Shown: in pieces, positions 7,070 through 15,050 of the stretch | Numbering within the stretch: position 1 is the first letter of the stretch | Layout: each line of letters starts with the position of its first letter | NCBI GenBank assembly: GCA_905193585.1 | Contig: CAJJPG010000018.1 | Location: 1 to 23,067, forward strand | Direction of reading: 5' to 3' | From: an uncultured Oscillospiraceae bacterium | GTDB taxonomy: Bacteria; Bacillota; Clostridia; Oscillospirales; Acutalibacteraceae | DNA: 23,067 nt | Notes under the pieces: generated by a model | Told to the model about the DNA's origin: nothing | Databases searched by the model: none | Seen by the model: the letters and a program-made list of their open reading frames with translations, nothing else | Position numbers and translations under genes: made by a program

Positions 7070-7097
7070 ATTATAACATATATTACTGATTTGTCAA
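7070..7097 (-). promoter_or_regulatory. Consensus sigma-A promoter of the tRNA pair
   Basis: On the minus strand TTGACA (7092-7097) and TATAAT (7070-7075) are both perfect, with a 16-base spacer. Long T tracts sit directly upstream of the -35 box and could act as an UP element. Transcription would begin a few bases before the tRNA at 7054. Confidence 0.9.
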
Positions 7098-7131
7098 GTA
7101 AAAAAATAAAGGAAAAATAATTTTTTTACTT
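7096..7131. repeat. A/T-rich inverted repeat overlapping the tRNA promoter
   Basis: AAGTAAAAAAAT (7096-7107) and ATTTTTTTACTT (7120-7131) are perfectly complementary over 12 bases. The repeat overlaps the -35 box by two bases. It may serve as the T-rich tail of the ABC transporter terminator, as an UP element, or both. Confidence 0.5.
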
Positions 7132-7136
7132 CCGGA

Positions 7137-7172
7137 TGTGCAGCAAAAGCGCAAACGCCCTTTTGCTGCACA
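7137..7172 (-). terminator. Hairpin after the ABC transporter gene
   Basis: A perfect 13-bp stem (7137-7149 with 7160-7172) with a GC-rich 10-base loop. On the minus strand the T-rich run is not immediate but follows within about 12 bases. The position, about 35 bases after the stop codon, fits the transporter's terminator. Confidence 0.55.
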
Positions 7173-7183
7173 TTATATTTCAT

Positions 7184-7200
7184 TATAAACTTAGTTTATA
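7184..7200. repeat. Short palindrome TATAAAC-TTA-GTTTATA
   Basis: Seven-base perfect arms around a 3-base centre lie 6 bases beyond the ABC transporter stop codon. It may be an extra terminator stem or a binding site. The function is unknown. Confidence 0.3.
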
Positions 7201-7206
7201 ACGTTT

Positions 7207-9816
7207 TCATTCGCTGCGCAACGCAGTAACGGGATCTTTTTTCGCTGCCACCTTTGAGGGGAACAAGCCCGCTATAAGGGTCAATAACATACTTATAACA
7301 ACAAGCACAACACCGCCCGCAAACGGCAGCACGGCAAGTCCCGAAATATCGGTTATGGCAGCGATTATCGCGTTTATGGGAATAAGCAGCAGCAGGGTAA
7401 CCGCAATGCCTATTGCCCCTGCGGCAAAGCCCACTATAAGCGTTTCGGCGTTGAACACACGCGAAACATCCTTTTTCGAGGCGCCCATAGCGCGCAGCAC
7501 GCCTATTTCCTTTGTGCGCTCCAAAACCGAAATATAGGTTATAATGCCTATCATAATAGATGAAACTATAAGCGAAATGCTTACAAACGCAATTAAAATA
7601 TAGCTTATTGCGTTTATAATCGTCGTAACCGATGAGAGCATAAGACCTATATAATCGGTGTAGGTTATTTTTTCGGCGTCACCCACGCCCTTGTTGTATT
7701 CGGTTATAAGGTCGGAAATTTTCTCCTTAGCCTCAAAATCCTTGGGGTAGATATTTATAACCGAGGGCTCGTCAAGGTCTGATACGCCCATAAGCTTTAG
7801 GTTGCCGTCATATGTGGCGTTGTTGCTTTTTTCCTTTATTGCCGCTTTAAACTGCTCGGTTATCTGCTCCTTGGTCTGCCCTGCGGCGGTCATTTGGCTT
7901 ATATACGCGTTATACTCTGCCTGCTCCTTTTCGGGCAGGGTGGCTATATATGCCGTTAATTGCTCATAGGTCATATTATCCGCGTCGGTCTCAAAGGGTC
8001 TGCCCGTGAAAACATCCTTTTCGGGCTCGGCCTTTTGCGCCTTTACTATTTCGCTGTCATTCACCTTGTTTATAAGGTGCTCCATAAGCGATTCGGGGTA
8101 GCCCACAAAGCCGCTCGTTTGATTTGCAACCGACGAATCGTCTGGTCTTATTATTCCCACCACGGTTATATCCTCTGCCGCTGTGTTAAGCTTTGAAGAA
8201 ACGTAAAGCGAATCCTCTGTTTTATCGCTCCAGGTGCCGTCGGCGTTCTTTTCAAAATAATCGGTATTGCAAAGCAGCTTGAATTTAAGCCCCAAAATAT
8301 CGTCGTATGTGTAGCTTACTTCTGCAGTAGGCTCTATTTTTTCGCCCGCCTGCGCTTTTTTCATCATTTCCTCAAGCTCTGCCGAATCCTTTAGTCCCAA
8401 AGAATACAGCGCGTAGTCGCTTATCTGGTTGTTTTTATCCACCGCAAGCACAATTTCGTTGTATTTCTCAGGCATACGCCCCGCAATAACGTCATACTGT
8501 TTTTTCAAAAATTCTTTATTTTCAAAAAGGCGCGTCCATACCTCGGTATTGGAAAAAGAGGAGGACATTTGCATATTTCCGCTGCTGCTCTGACTTTCGG
8601 GGAACACGGTAGAAAACACGGTATTCGGGTTTACGCGGCTGCCCTTTTCATCGTATATATTCATAACCGTTGAATATTTATACTCAATCTCGCTTGTATT
8701 ATCCGAAAAAGCGGAGGTCTTTTCAATATGCTTCTTTAATTCCGAAAGATTATTCGCCGAAATGCCGTTCACCATGGTAGACATCATTTCGGTCATAACG
8801 TTGTTGCTGTAAATTTTGCCGTCCTCGCGGTCGCCGCCCGGCTCGTTTTTTCCCATAAGGTCGCTTACCAATTGGCTTACGTCCATTCCCGTCTGCTCAA
8901 TAGTTATGGGGTAGCTTGAAAGCGTTTCCTCCTCAACCCGCGCTATATACGCGTTTACGCCGTTTGAAAGGGATAAAATAAGCGCTATGCCTATAATACC
9001 GATAGACCCCGCAAAGGCGGTTAAAAAGGTTCTTGCTTTTTTGGTCATAAGGTTGTTGAGCGATAAAGAGAGCGCCGTTAAAAACGACATTGAGGGGCGC
9101 TTGCCGCTTTTCTCCGCCGTTTTTTCTTTTTCATCACCCGAGTAGGGCATGGTATCGTCCGTAATATTTCCGTCAAGCAGCCTTATTATACGCGTGGAAT
9201 ACCGCTCGGCAAGCTCGGGGTTGTGGGTCACCATTATTACAAGCCTATCCTTGGAAATTTCCTTTAAAAGCTCCATTATCTGAACGGATGTCTCACTGTC
9301 CAGCGCGCCGGTAGGCTCGTCGGCAAGCAGTATTTCGGGGTCGTTTACAAGCGCGCGGGCAATGGCTACACGCTGCATTTGCCCGCCCGACATTTCGTTC
9401 GGCTTTTTATTAAGCTGGTCGGCAAGCCCTACCTTTTCAAGCGCCTCTGCCGCTCTGCGGCGGCGCTCGGCGCGCGGAACGCCCGTAAGCGTCAATGCAA
9501 GCTCTACATTTGAAAGCACGGATTGGTGCGGAATAAGGTTGTAGCTTTGGAAAATAAAGCCTACCGAGTGGTTGCGGTAGTTATCCCAGTCTCTGTCGCG
9601 AAAATCGCTTGTAGCCCTGCCGCCTATATAAAGCTCGCCGCTTGTGTACCTGTCAAGCCCGCCTATAATATTAAGCAATGTAGTCTTGCCGCAGCCCGAC
9701 TGACCGAGTATTGATACAAATTCGCTTTTGCGAAATTCAACGCTCACACCTTTAAGCGCGTGCACCGTGGTGTCCCCGGTAATATAATCCTTTTTAATAT
9801 TTTCCAATTTAAGCAT
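7207..9816 (-). CDS. MacB-like ABC transporter, ATPase fused to FtsX-type permease
   Basis: An 869-residue fusion. Residues 1 to about 225 are the ABC ATPase: Walker A GQSGCGKTT (38-46), Q-loop Gln90, signature MSGGQ (142-146), Walker B ILLADE (162-167) and His198. A first membrane helix lies at about 263-290. A large extracytoplasmic domain of roughly 430 residues follows, then an FtsX domain with three helices; the first leads into ISVLERTKEIGVLRAMGASK. This is the MacB/LolCDE-type mechanotransmission layout, usually used to export peptides or lipoproteins, or to resist peptide antibiotics. The substrate cannot be told. The ATG at 9816 is chosen for GGAGG 7 bases upstream; the frame extends to 9864 without a better site. 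A TATAAT at 9839-9844 could be its -10 box, with no clear -35. No two-component regulator is adjacent. A divergent penicillin-binding protein gene makes a cell-envelope role plausible. Confidence 0.88.
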   Translation of the reverse strand: MLKLENIKKDYITGDTTVHALKGVSVEFRKSEFVSILGQSGCGKTTLLNIIGGLDRYTSGELYIGGRATSDFRDRDWDNYRNHSVGFIFQSYNLIPHQSVLSNVELALTLTGVPRAERRRRAAEALEKVGLADQLNKKPNEMSGGQMQRVAIARALVNDPEILLADEPTGALDSETSVQIMELLKEISKDRLVIMVTHNPELAERYSTRIIRLLDGNITDDTMPYSGDEKEKTAEKSGKRPSMSFLTALSLSLNNLMTKKARTFLTAFAGSIGIIGIALILSLSNGVNAYIARVEEETLSSYPITIEQTGMDVSQLVSDLMGKNEPGGDREDGKIYSNNVMTEMMSTMVNGISANNLSELKKHIEKTSAFSDNTSEIEYKYSTVMNIYDEKGSRVNPNTVFSTVFPESQSSSGNMQMSSSFSNTEVWTRLFENKEFLKKQYDVIAGRMPEKYNEIVLAVDKNNQISDYALYSLGLKDSAELEEMMKKAQAGEKIEPTAEVSYTYDDILGLKFKLLCNTDYFEKNADGTWSDKTEDSLYVSSKLNTAAEDITVVGIIRPDDSSVANQTSGFVGYPESLMEHLINKVNDSEIVKAQKAEPEKDVFTGRPFETDADNMTYEQLTAYIATLPEKEQAEYNAYISQMTAAGQTKEQITEQFKAAIKEKSNNATYDGNLKLMGVSDLDEPSVINIYPKDFEAKEKISDLITEYNKGVGDAEKITYTDYIGLMLSSVTTIINAISYILIAFVSISLIVSSIMIGIITYISVLERTKEIGVLRAMGASKKDVSRVFNAETLIVGFAAGAIGIAVTLLLLIPINAIIAAITDISGLAVLPFAGGVVLVVISMLLTLIAGLFPSKVAAKKDPVTALRSE

Positions 9817-9884
9817 CCGTATTCCTCCAGACCTATGCATTATATTCCCAATTTTTAAATACATTATGAATGTTTAAAAAATAT

Positions 9885-9913
9885 TTGATAAATAAGCAAG
9901 TTAGTGTTATAAT
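9885..9913 (+). promoter_or_regulatory. Sigma-A promoter of the PBP1A-trmO unit
   Basis: TTGATA (9885-9890), a 17-base spacer and a perfect TATAAT (9908-9913). The predicted start lies about 25 bases before the ATG. The divergent ABC transporter promoter region lies within 70 bases. Confidence 0.75.
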
Positions 9914-9943
9914 CAAATCAGTATACAGGAAAGGCAGGGAGCT

Positions 9944-12178
9944 ATGGAAAAGATTTTTAAAAAGCTGACCGTGTTTTTATCGGGTCTGCTTATTGTAACG
10001 ACTGTTTTTTTAATCTTTGTTATTCCCACTTATATAAAATCGGATAGGAAAATAGACTTTTTCTCGTCCAATAAAATCGTGAGCAATATTAAAAATATGG
10101 AAATGAATATGACTACGGTCATATACGTTCAGAACGCTAAGGGGCAGTGGGAGGAATACCGCCGCCTGCACGGCAGCGAAAACCGCCTGTGGGCGGGAAT
10201 TGATAAAATGCCCGCGCAATTGGGCAACGCCTTTATTGCCATTGAGGACGAACGATTTTACGAAAACCGCGGGGTTGACTGGAAAAGAACCTTTGCGGCT
10301 GTGGGTAATAAACTTTTAAAATTCAATTCCACCGAATTCGGCGGCTCCACCATAACGCAGCAGCTTATAAAAAACGTTACGAACGATAAGGACCGCGACG
10401 CCATGCGCAAATTCCGCGAAATTGTGCGCGCAACCCTTATAACCCGCAAGCTCTCCAAAAAAGAAATACTTGAAGCCTATCTTAACACAATTTCCTTGGG
10501 CAACGGCATTTGCGGCGTTCAGGTGGCGGCAAACTACTATTTTAATAAGGATGTAAGCGAGCTTAATTTAACCGAATGCGCGGCGCTTGCGGCAATAACC
10601 AAAAACCCCTCAAGGTTTAACCCCGTAACCGAAAAGGGCGCGTCGGAAAACAAAAAGCGGCGGCAAACGGTGCTTGATAAAATGCTGGAGCTTAAAATGA
10701 TAAGCTACGATGAGTACGATAAGGCATATAACACCGAGCTTAAAATAGACGATTCGCAAAAGGACGAATACGAGGGCGAAATAAACAGCTATTTTGTTGA
10801 CGCGCTGATAGACCAGGTAATAGACGACCTTGCGGAAAAGTATAATTTGAGCACTCAAATGGCTTCTACCATGTTCTACAACGGCGGCTTTAAAATATAC
10901 TCCACCCTAAAGCCCGATATACAGGCGCAAATGGAAAAGGTTTACACAAATATTAACACCTATTTTCCCCAAAAGGCGACCTATGATAACGGCGAGACCG
11001 CGCACGCGCAATCTGCTATGACGGTTATGGACTATAAGGGGCATATAGTCGGAATAGTGGGGGGAGCGGGTGAAAAAACCACAAACCGCGGGCTTAACCG
11101 CGCTACCGATTCGCCGCGTCAGCCAGGCTCTACCATGAAGCCAATAGGCGTTTACGCGCTGGCAATAGATAAGGACATTGTGGATTACACTTCCCGTGTG
11201 CTTGATAAGCCGATAGAAAAATACTATGCCGACGGCAAGAGCGGACCTAAGGAATGGTACGGCTACTATAAGGGCACGGTTACGCTGAACTACGCTATAC
11301 GCAAATCAATGAATACTATTCCCGTGCGGCTTCTGCAAGAGGTAGGGGTTACCGATTCGTATAATTTCTTAACCCAAAAGCTGCACTGCAAGCATTTGGT
11401 TGAGGCTGATAAAAACCTTGCGGCGCTGGCTCTCGGCGGCACGCACTACGGCATTACCACCACCGAATCCGCCGCGGCTTATGCGATTTTCGGCAATAAG
11501 GGCGTTTACCACAAGCCGACAACATATTACGAAATAAAGCATGCAAACGGCGATACCGTAATTAAATATGACGATACCGGCGAGCAGGTAATTAGCCCTG
11601 CCTCCGCCACCATAATGAACCACCTTTTGCAGGAGGTTGTTTACGGCAGCGAGGGCACCGGTGGCGGAATAAGGGGCTTTAATTATAAGCTCAAGGCATA
11701 TGCGAAAACAGGTACTTCAAGCGAATCATACGACCTTTGGATGGTTGCAGGCTCACCTTATTATATAGGCTCGGTTTGGTACGGCTTTGATTTATCGCAC
11801 AATGTGAACAACGGCGGCGCGGCGGCTAAAATTTGGCGCGACGTTATGACCGAGGTGCACAAGGGGCTTGATAAAAAAGAATTTGAGGACAGCGAGGACG
11901 TTGTTAAAAAAGGTATAGGCTACTATAAAAAAGGCGCAAAGGTTGAAACGCCGATTTACTACAACCAGTCTTCATCTGTTTCATCGGCAACCTCTTCCGC
12001 CGCCTCCTCGTCCATCTCGCCCGCAGCGTCGTCAACCGTAACCTCATCGGAAACCCCGTCCATTTCATCAAGCGATACGCCGTCTGTACCCCCCGCCTCC
12101 GAACCCGAAACCCCGTCATCATCGGAAGCTCCGCCGGAGCCATCAACACCCGAAACTCCCACGGAGGAAAACGGATAA
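9944..12178 (+). CDS. Class A penicillin-binding protein (PBP1A family)
   Basis: A 744-residue bifunctional peptidoglycan synthase that polymerises lipid II and cross-links stem peptides outside the membrane. A signal-anchor helix spans about residues 9-29. The GT51 glycosyltransferase shows EDERFY with catalytic Glu101, then GGSTITQQLIKN (133-144). The transpeptidase shows the SxxK motif GSTMK with Ser396 and Lys399, SMN (455-457) and KTGT (588-591). After about residue 675 comes a Ser/Pro/Thr-rich tail of about 70 residues, likely extended in the wall. One oddity is that the usual His after the catalytic glutamate motif (ExFxxHxG) is replaced in ERFYENRG; the catalytic residues remain. The gene has its own promoter, an AGGGAG ribosome binding site, and a stop codon overlapping the trmO start (TAATG), so the two are coupled. 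Confidence 0.95.
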   Translation: MEKIFKKLTVFLSGLLIVTTVFLIFVIPTYIKSDRKIDFFSSNKIVSNIKNMEMNMTTVIYVQNAKGQWEEYRRLHGSENRLWAGIDKMPAQLGNAFIAIEDERFYENRGVDWKRTFAAVGNKLLKFNSTEFGGSTITQQLIKNVTNDKDRDAMRKFREIVRATLITRKLSKKEILEAYLNTISLGNGICGVQVAANYYFNKDVSELNLTECAALAAITKNPSRFNPVTEKGASENKKRRQTVLDKMLELKMISYDEYDKAYNTELKIDDSQKDEYEGEINSYFVDALIDQVIDDLAEKYNLSTQMASTMFYNGGFKIYSTLKPDIQAQMEKVYTNINTYFPQKATYDNGETAHAQSAMTVMDYKGHIVGIVGGAGEKTTNRGLNRATDSPRQPGSTMKPIGVYALAIDKDIVDYTSRVLDKPIEKYYADGKSGPKEWYGYYKGTVTLNYAIRKSMNTIPVRLLQEVGVTDSYNFLTQKLHCKHLVEADKNLAALALGGTHYGITTTESAAAYAIFGNKGVYHKPTTYYEIKHANGDTVIKYDDTGEQVISPASATIMNHLLQEVVYGSEGTGGGIRGFNYKLKAYAKTGTSSESYDLWMVAGSPYYIGSVWYGFDLSHNVNNGGAAAKIWRDVMTEVHKGLDKKEFEDSEDVVKKGIGYYKKGAKVETPIYYNQSSSVSSATSSAASSSISPAASSTVTSSETPSISSSDTPSVPPASEPETPSSSEAPPEPSTPETPTEENG

Positions 12179-12852
12179 TGCAACCCATTGCGAAAATTTA
12201 TACCGATTTTCCCGAAAAATTCGGGCTGCCGCGGCAAAGTGGGCTTATAAAGGGGCTGCGCGGGAAAATAGTGTTTGAGCCGGAATACCGCGATATTTCC
12301 GCCGTGCGCGGGCTTGAAGAATATTCGCACATATGGCTTTTATGGGAATTTTCAGGCTTTGGCGGCGGCGATTGGTCGCCTACGGTGCGCCCGCCGAGAC
12401 TGGGCGGAAATAAGCGGGTAGGCGTTTTTGCAACCCGCTCCCCCAACCGACCGAATCCCATAGGGCTTTCCGCCGTAAGGCTTGAAAAAATAAGCCTTGA
12501 TAAAAAGCTTGGCGCGGTGCTTGAGGTTTCGGGAATCGATATGATGAACGGCACGCCCATTTACGATATAAAGCCGTATTTGAGCTTTGCCGATTCCTAC
12601 CCCGAAGCGGTCTGCGGCTTTGCCGCTGAAAAATTCGCGGAAAAAGCGGCGGTTGAAATTCCCGAAAGCATTGCAAATACACTGGACGCGGAAACGCTTT
12701 TGCAATTAAGGGAAATTTTAGAGGAAGACCCGCGGCCGCACTACCAAAACGACCCTGACAGAATATACGGATTTACCTTTAAAGGAATGCAGATTCGATT
12801 TTGTGCGAAAGACGGATTGGTAAAAGTGCTGTCTGTCGGGAGTGCACCTTAA
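12178..12852 (+). CDS. trmO: tRNA (N6-threonylcarbamoyladenosine-37) N6-methyltransferase TrmO
   Basis: A 224-residue protein of the TsaA/YaeB/TrmO family. It uses S-adenosylmethionine to methylate the t6A37 base of threonine tRNAs. The family signature VGVFATRSPNRPNPIGLS is at residues 81-98, and EEYSHIWLLWEF (47-58) and GIDMMNGTPIYDIKPYL are also characteristic. The length is close to the E. coli protein. The ATG shares its A with the PBP1A stop codon, so translation is probably coupled. There is no functional link between a cell-wall synthase and tRNA methylation that I know of; the pairing is likely just operon economy. No clear terminator follows; the next 130 bases hold only the promoter region of the alcohol dehydrogenase operon. 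Confidence 0.92.
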   Translation: MQPIAKIYTDFPEKFGLPRQSGLIKGLRGKIVFEPEYRDISAVRGLEEYSHIWLLWEFSGFGGGDWSPTVRPPRLGGNKRVGVFATRSPNRPNPIGLSAVRLEKISLDKKLGAVLEVSGIDMMNGTPIYDIKPYLSFADSYPEAVCGFAAEKFAEKAAVEIPESIANTLDAETLLQLREILEEDPRPHYQNDPDRIYGFTFKGMQIRFCAKDGLVKVLSVGSAP

Positions 12853-12880
12853 AAAAATCAACTTTTTGCGTAAAAAACTG

Positions 12881-12909
12881 ACATATACTGTAACATATAT
12901 CTGATATGT
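12881..12909 (+). promoter_or_regulatory. Candidate operator repeats upstream of the alcohol dehydrogenase operon
   Basis: ACATATACTG (12881-12890) and ACATATATCTG (12893-12903) form a direct repeat with a 12-base period. ACATAT (12893-12898) and ATATGT (12904-12909) form an inverted repeat. They lie about 35-70 bases upstream of the -10 box, where an activator would bind. They do not match the Rex or CcpA consensus as I know them. Confidence 0.35.
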
Positions 12910-12943
12910 ATTAATCATATTTCCTTTTTGTGTTTATTTTGTA

Positions 12944-12949
12944 TATAAT
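12944..12949 (+). promoter_or_regulatory. -10 box of the alcohol dehydrogenase operon
   Basis: A perfect TATAAT lies 33 bases before the start codon, with no recognisable -35 at 16-18 bases. This suggests a promoter that needs an activator. Confidence 0.45.
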
Positions 12950-12982
12950 AAAGACAACAAAATAAAAACGGAGGAATGACAA

Positions 12983-14179
12983 ATGTCAAGATTCACTTTA
13001 CCCAGAGATGTTTATTTCGGCGAGAACGCTATGGAAAACCTTAAAACCCTTAAGGGCAAAAAGGCGATAGTCGTTGTCGGCGGCGGCTCTATGAAGCGTT
13101 TCGGCTTTCTCGATAAGGCAGTAGGCTACCTTAAAGAGGCGGGAATGGAAGTTGAGCTGTTTGAGGGTGTTGAACCCGACCCCTCTGTTGAGACCGTTAT
13201 GCGCGGCGCAGAGGCTATGCGTAAGTTCCAGCCCGATTGGATAGTCGCAATAGGCGGCGGCTCCCCGATAGACGCGGCAAAGGCTATGTGGGCGTTTTAT
13301 GAATACCCCGACGTTACCTTTGATTCGCTCTGCGTTCCCTTTAATTTCCCCGAGCTTCGTCAAAAAGCCAAGTTCTGCGCTATTTCCTCTACTTCGGGCA
13401 CAGCCACTGAGGTTACCGCTTTCTCGGTAATTACCGATTACTCAAAAGGCATTAAGTACCCGCTTGCGGACTTCAATATTACGCCCGACGTTGCAATAGT
13501 TGACCCCGAGCTTGCGCAGACAATGCCGCAAAAGCTCGTAGCCCATACAGGTATGGATGCGCTTACCCACGCGATTGAAGCGTATGTTTCAACCGTTGCA
13601 AGCCCCTATACCGACGCGCTTGCCATGAAAGCAATTGAAATGGTTACGGCTTACCTGCCCTCTTCTTACAACGGCAACCGCGAATCCCGCGCCGCCATGC
13701 ACGACGCACAGTGCCTTGCCGGTATGGCGTTTTCAAACGCTCTGCTCGGCATAGTTCACTCAATGGCTCATAAAACCGGCGCCGCTTTCCATGAGGGCAG
13801 CATGAAGGACAGACACCTGCCGCACGGCTGCGCAAACGCAATTTACCTGCCCTATGTAATTAAATACAACGCGCATGACGGAAGAGCGGCTGAAAGATAC
13901 GCCGACATTGCAAGAATGTTAGGTCTGCCCGGCAACAGCAATAAGGGTCTTATTGAAAACCTCTGCGCGCTTATCGATAAAATGAACGATGAGCTTAATA
14001 TCCCGCACACCCTAAAGGAATTCGGTGTTGATGAGGCTGAATTCAACGCAAAGGTTGACGAAATAGCCGTTAACGCCGTGGGCGATGCCTGCACAGGCTC
14101 TAACCCCCGCGCAATTGACCCCGCCGCTATGGCTAAGTTATTCAAATGCACCTACTACGGTACAGAGGTGGATTTTTAA
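12983..14179 (+). CDS. Iron-containing alcohol dehydrogenase
   Basis: A 398-residue group III (iron-dependent) alcohol dehydrogenase, reducing an aldehyde with NAD(P)H or the reverse. The nucleotide-binding motif is GGGSPIDAAKAMW (91-103). Metal ligands can be placed by comparison with FucO: Asp192 and His196 in MDALTHAIEAY, His259 in HSMAHKTGA, and His281 in LPHGCAN. Between the last two there is a short extra segment (FHEGSMKDRH) compared with FucO, as in butanol-dehydrogenase-like members. The substrate is not determined by sequence. GGAGG lies 8 bases before the ATG. It is the first gene of a probable operon with nfnA and nfnB, 26 bases downstream, so its reductant may be NADPH. The upstream region has a TATAAT without a -35 and repeat sequences that may bind a regulator. 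Confidence 0.93.
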   Translation: MSRFTLPRDVYFGENAMENLKTLKGKKAIVVVGGGSMKRFGFLDKAVGYLKEAGMEVELFEGVEPDPSVETVMRGAEAMRKFQPDWIVAIGGGSPIDAAKAMWAFYEYPDVTFDSLCVPFNFPELRQKAKFCAISSTSGTATEVTAFSVITDYSKGIKYPLADFNITPDVAIVDPELAQTMPQKLVAHTGMDALTHAIEAYVSTVASPYTDALAMKAIEMVTAYLPSSYNGNRESRAAMHDAQCLAGMAFSNALLGIVHSMAHKTGAAFHEGSMKDRHLPHGCANAIYLPYVIKYNAHDGRAAERYADIARMLGLPGNSNKGLIENLCALIDKMNDELNIPHTLKEFGVDEAEFNAKVDEIAVNAVGDACTGSNPRAIDPAAMAKLFKCTYYGTEVDF

Positions 14180-14205
14180 ATCTATTTAAGGAATGATACC
14201 AAGAA

Positions 14206-15048
14206 ATGTTTAAGATCGTAAGCAAACGAAACCTGAACCCAACCGTTACCATGATGGACATTGAAGCGCCGCTCGTGGCTAAAAAAGCCGAAGCGGGTCA
14301 GTTCATTATCCTCCGCACCGATGAAGACGGCGAGCGCATACCGCTCACCGTCGCGGGCTTTGACCGCGAGAAAGGCACGGTTAAAATTATCTTTCAGATT
14401 GTGGGCGCTACCACCGAAAAGCTGAATCATAAAAATGTGGGCGATTGCCTTGCCGATTTTGCGGGTCCTCTCGGTAAACCTACCGAAACAGATGGTCTTC
14501 ACAAGGTCTGCGTTGTGGGCGGCGGCGTAGGCTGCGCAATCGCGTTGCCCATAGCCGAAAAGCTGCACGCCGAGGGCTGCGAGGTGCACACCATAGTCGG
14601 ATTCCGTAATAAGGATTTAGTCATTTTGGAGGATGAGTTCTCCGCCTGCTCTAATAAGCTTACGATAATGACCGACGACGGCTCCTACGGCACAAAGGGC
14701 GTTGTTACCGCCCCGCTTAAAGAGGCTATCGACGCGGGCGAAAATTACGACGAAGTTATAACAATAGGTCCGCTTATTATGATGAAGTTTGTTGTGGCAA
14801 CCACCAAGCCTGCGGGTGTTAAAACGGTTGTTTCAATGAACCCGATTATGATTGACGGCACGGGTATGTGCGGCGGATGCCGCCTTACCGTGGGCGGGCA
14901 GACAAAGTTCGCCTGCGTTGACGGGCCCGATTTTGACGGCTTCGAGGTTGATTTTGACGAGGCTATGAAGCGCGGCGCCATGTACCGCGATTTTGAAAGA
15001 CACGCATATGAAGAAACCTGCAATTTATTTAAAAAGGAGGCGCGGTAA
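14206..15048 (+). CDS. nfnA: NfnA-like ferredoxin-NADP reductase subunit (small subunit)
   Basis: A 280-residue flavoprotein of the NfnA/SudB family. It holds an N-terminal FAD domain (RIPLT at 44-48), an NAD(P)-binding domain starting VCVVGGGVGCA (101-111), and a C-terminal [2Fe-2S] site with Asp217, Cys222, Cys225 and Cys237 in IDGTGMCGGCRLTVGG and FACVDG. With NfnB it should form the cytoplasmic electron-bifurcating transhydrogenase that couples NADPH, NAD+ and ferredoxin. Proteins of the same family also act as ferredoxin:NADP reductases or with glutamate synthase. The stop codon and the nfnB start are 2 bases apart, and the nfnB ribosome binding site lies inside this gene's end. It follows an iron alcohol dehydrogenase by 26 bases. 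Confidence 0.9.
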   Translation: MFKIVSKRNLNPTVTMMDIEAPLVAKKAEAGQFIILRTDEDGERIPLTVAGFDREKGTVKIIFQIVGATTEKLNHKNVGDCLADFAGPLGKPTETDGLHKVCVVGGGVGCAIALPIAEKLHAEGCEVHTIVGFRNKDLVILEDEFSACSNKLTIMTDDGSYGTKGVVTAPLKEAIDAGENYDEVITIGPLIMMKFVVATTKPAGVKTVVSMNPIMIDGTGMCGGCRLTVGGQTKFACVDGPDFDGFEVDFDEAMKRGAMYRDFERHAYEETCNLFKKEAR

Positions 15049-15050
15049 TA

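Noticed and set aside
11959..12188. Open frames opposite the PBP1A tail
   Set aside because: They result from the low-complexity Ser/Pro/Thr codons of the sense gene; no start signals or domains are seen.
12198..12705. Several long antisense frames within trmO
   Set aside because: GC-rich third codon positions of trmO keep the other frames open; TrmO motifs in the sense strand are decisive.
12893..12909. Rex or CcpA site upstream of the alcohol dehydrogenase
   Set aside because: ACATATATCTGATATGT does not match the TTGTGAAATATTTCACAA or cre-type patterns; it is kept only as an unnamed repeat.
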